From Methylocystis sp. Sn-Cys (lineage in GTDB: Bacteria; Pseudomonadota; Alphaproteobacteria; Rhizobiales; Beijerinckiaceae), in contig NZ_JAERVJ010000003.1 of assembly GCF_016745395.1 (NCBI RefSeq), forward strand, positions 124,001 through 188,000: DNA of 64,000 bases. Reading direction: 5' to 3'. Under the pieces are notes generated by a model. That model ran no database searches, was not told where the DNA came from, and worked only from the letters and a program-made list of their open reading frames with translations. Position numbers and translations under genes: made by a program. This document shows positions 62,596 through 64,000 of this stretch, one piece after another. Each line of letters opens with the position of its first letter. Positions within the stretch are counted from its first letter, which is position 1.

Positions 62596-63999
62596 TTACC
62601 CCAGCCCGTGCGCCAGTCGGCTATGGCGTCGACTGTATAAGAAATAAATCGCCAGCCCGATCGCCATCCAAATAAGAAAGCGCTCCCAGGCGATGGCTGG
62701 GAGCCTGGATAAAAGCCACAGCGAGAAGGCGACGCCGGCGAGCGGCGTGAAAGGCACGAAAGGCGTGCGGAAGCTTCTCGGCGCGTCCGGCCGGGTTTTG
62801 CGCAGCACGATGACGGCGACGCAAATGACCACGAAAGCGGACAGCGTGCCGATATTCACGAGTTCGGCCACTTCCTTGATCGGATAAAGCGCGGCGACGA
62901 TCGCCGTCAGCGCGCCGGCGATGAGCGTCGGCCGATAGGGCGTGCGAAAGCGCGGATGCACCACCGCGAACCACTGCGGCAGCAGACCATCGCGGCTCAT
63001 CGCGAACCAGATGCGCGCGCAGCCCAGGAGAAACGCCAGCATCACGCTGGTGATGCCGGCGACGGCGGCGATCGACACGATGAAGGCCACCCAGGGCAGG
63101 CCGATCGAGGCAAAAGCGGCGACGACGGGCGCCGGCGTGTCCAGCGTGTCGAAGCGCGCAATGCCGGTGAGCACCAGCGACATGGCGACATAGAGGGTGA
63201 GCGATATGGCCAGCGACAGCAGCACAGCGCGGGGCAGGTCGCGTTGCGGATGACGCGCTTCTTCCGCCGCCGTCGTCAGCGTATCGTAGCCAAAGACCGC
63301 GAAGAACACGACTGCCGCGCCCTCGGCGACACCCGAGAAGCCGAAGGGCATGAAAGGCCGCCAGTTCTCTAGGCGCACATAGGGCAGGCCAGCGGCGATG
63401 ACGAAGAGCACGGCCGCGACCTTTACAACCACCATCGCCGTGTTGAAACGCGCGCCCCATTCGATGCGCAGCGTCAGCAGCCCAGCGACGCCCAAGGCGC
63501 CGAGCGCCGCGAGAAGATCGACCATATGACCGGGGCCCGTCCCCGCCGCGCCGGCCGCCCAATCGGGAAGGGGAATGCCGAGTTGGGCGAGCAGCGCCTG
63601 CAAATAGCCCGACCAGCCGATGGAGACGACGGCGACGACCAGCGCATATTCGAGCAGCAGGTCCCAGCCGATGATCCAGGCGACCAGCTCGCCGAGCACC
63701 GCATAAGAATAAGTGTAGGCGCTGCCCGCGACCGGAATCAGCCCGGCGAATTCCGCATAGGACAGCGCGGCGGCGGCGCTGGCGACGCCGGCGATCAAAA
63801 AGGACAAGGCGACGGCCGGGCCGGCCTGCGTCGCGGCGACGACGCCGGTCAGCACGAAAATGCCGACGCCAATCAATCCGCCGAGCCCGATGCTGGTGAG
63901 CTGCCACACGCCCAACACGCGGGGGAAGCCGCCTGCGCCGTCGGCTTCCGATCGAAGACGCTCGATGGATTTGGCGCGCGCCAGTTCGCGCAGGCTCAT
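62596..63999 (-). CDS. Amino acid permease (APC superfamily, CAT-like)
   Basis: A 467-residue membrane protein with about 12 helices. The first helix TSIGLGGLIGVGIFVLTG carries the GIGVGIF-like APC motif. AGLIPVAGSAYTYSYAVLGE and GYDTLTTAAEEARHPQRDLP are cationic-amino-acid-transporter (CAT) features. FRTPYRPTLIAGALTAIVAA is a typical loop and helix. A preference for cationic amino acids is suggested by family, not proven. The start MSLRELARAKSIERL at 63999 makes the gene complete at the right edge. Confidence 0.9.
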   Translation of the reverse strand: MSLRELARAKSIERLRSEADGAGGFPRVLGVWQLTSIGLGGLIGVGIFVLTGVVAATQAGPAVALSFLIAGVASAAAALSYAEFAGLIPVAGSAYTYSYAVLGELVAWIIGWDLLLEYALVVAVVSIGWSGYLQALLAQLGIPLPDWAAGAAGTGPGHMVDLLAALGALGVAGLLTLRIEWGARFNTAMVVVKVAAVLFVIAAGLPYVRLENWRPFMPFGFSGVAEGAAVVFFAVFGYDTLTTAAEEARHPQRDLPRAVLLSLAISLTLYVAMSLVLTGIARFDTLDTPAPVVAAFASIGLPWVAFIVSIAAVAGITSVMLAFLLGCARIWFAMSRDGLLPQWFAVVHPRFRTPYRPTLIAGALTAIVAALYPIKEVAELVNIGTLSAFVVICVAVIVLRKTRPDAPRSFRTPFVPFTPLAGVAFSLWLLSRLPAIAWERFLIWMAIGLAIYFLYSRRHSRLAHGLG

Positions 64000-64000
64000 G

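Overview
The window is G+C-rich alphaproteobacterial DNA, most likely from a hopanoid-making member of the Hyphomicrobiales (Rhizobiales). The evidence is the complete hpnB-C-D-E set, squalene-hopene cyclase with hpnG and hpnH, an intracellular poly-hydroxybutyrate depolymerase, partial cobalamin synthesis genes, and a large load of short palindromic intergenic repeats. A methanotroph or methylotroph of the Methylocystaceae/Beijerinckiaceae type would fit, but no methane or methanol oxidation gene is present, so that placement is inference.

Layout. 0-10 kb: the start of a histone-deacetylase-like gene, an L,D-transpeptidase lipoprotein, a tandem pair of tiny exported peptides sharing a DFCFGYAxC tail, lpdA, a divergent GSCFA/WcbI pair, phaZ and cobD. 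10-23 kb: cbiD, cobU, metY, oligopeptidase B, polyprenyl diphosphate synthase, a tRNA methyltransferase, and envelope or unknown proteins. 23.7-28.3 kb: hpnH converges on hpnG; shc lies just behind a small antitoxin-like HTH gene. 28.6-34.9 kb: a Rieske protein with an unknown partner, HIT, CinA-like and Gpt proteins, a tRNA-Leu(UAA) split by a group I intron, an A+T-richer membrane protein and a TadG-like protein. 35-40 kb: MipA, an unusual PLP-fold protein, a PmtA-like methyltransferase, pyrF and chaB. 40.6-44.8 kb: the hpnBCDE operon. 45-52 kb: map-radC, an MFS transporter, rlmE, a BacA-like ABC exporter/importer, an IHF/HU protein and a nitrilase. 53-64 kb: an RND efflux operon ending in its own tetR, dnaK and dnaJ separated by a Phd-VapC type toxin-antitoxin pair, a small lipoprotein and an amino acid permease.

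Functional picture. HpnC, HpnD and HpnE make squalene from farnesyl diphosphate, Shc cyclises it, HpnH adds adenosine and HpnG removes adenine. The whole core pathway therefore lies within about 21 kb, in two clusters. IspB uses the same prenyl precursors for the quinone tail. Envelope functions (two L,D-transpeptidases, MipA, PmtA-like, RND efflux) are frequent.

Repeats. At least five families of palindromic intergenic elements occur more than 25 times. They are often nested in one another and often abut, or even supply, start and stop codons. The most interesting items are the paired DFCFGYA micro-peptides, the intron-bearing tRNA-Leu, the HTH-shc operon with a palindromic operator, the toxin-antitoxin pair inside dnaK-dnaJ, and the nested repeats.
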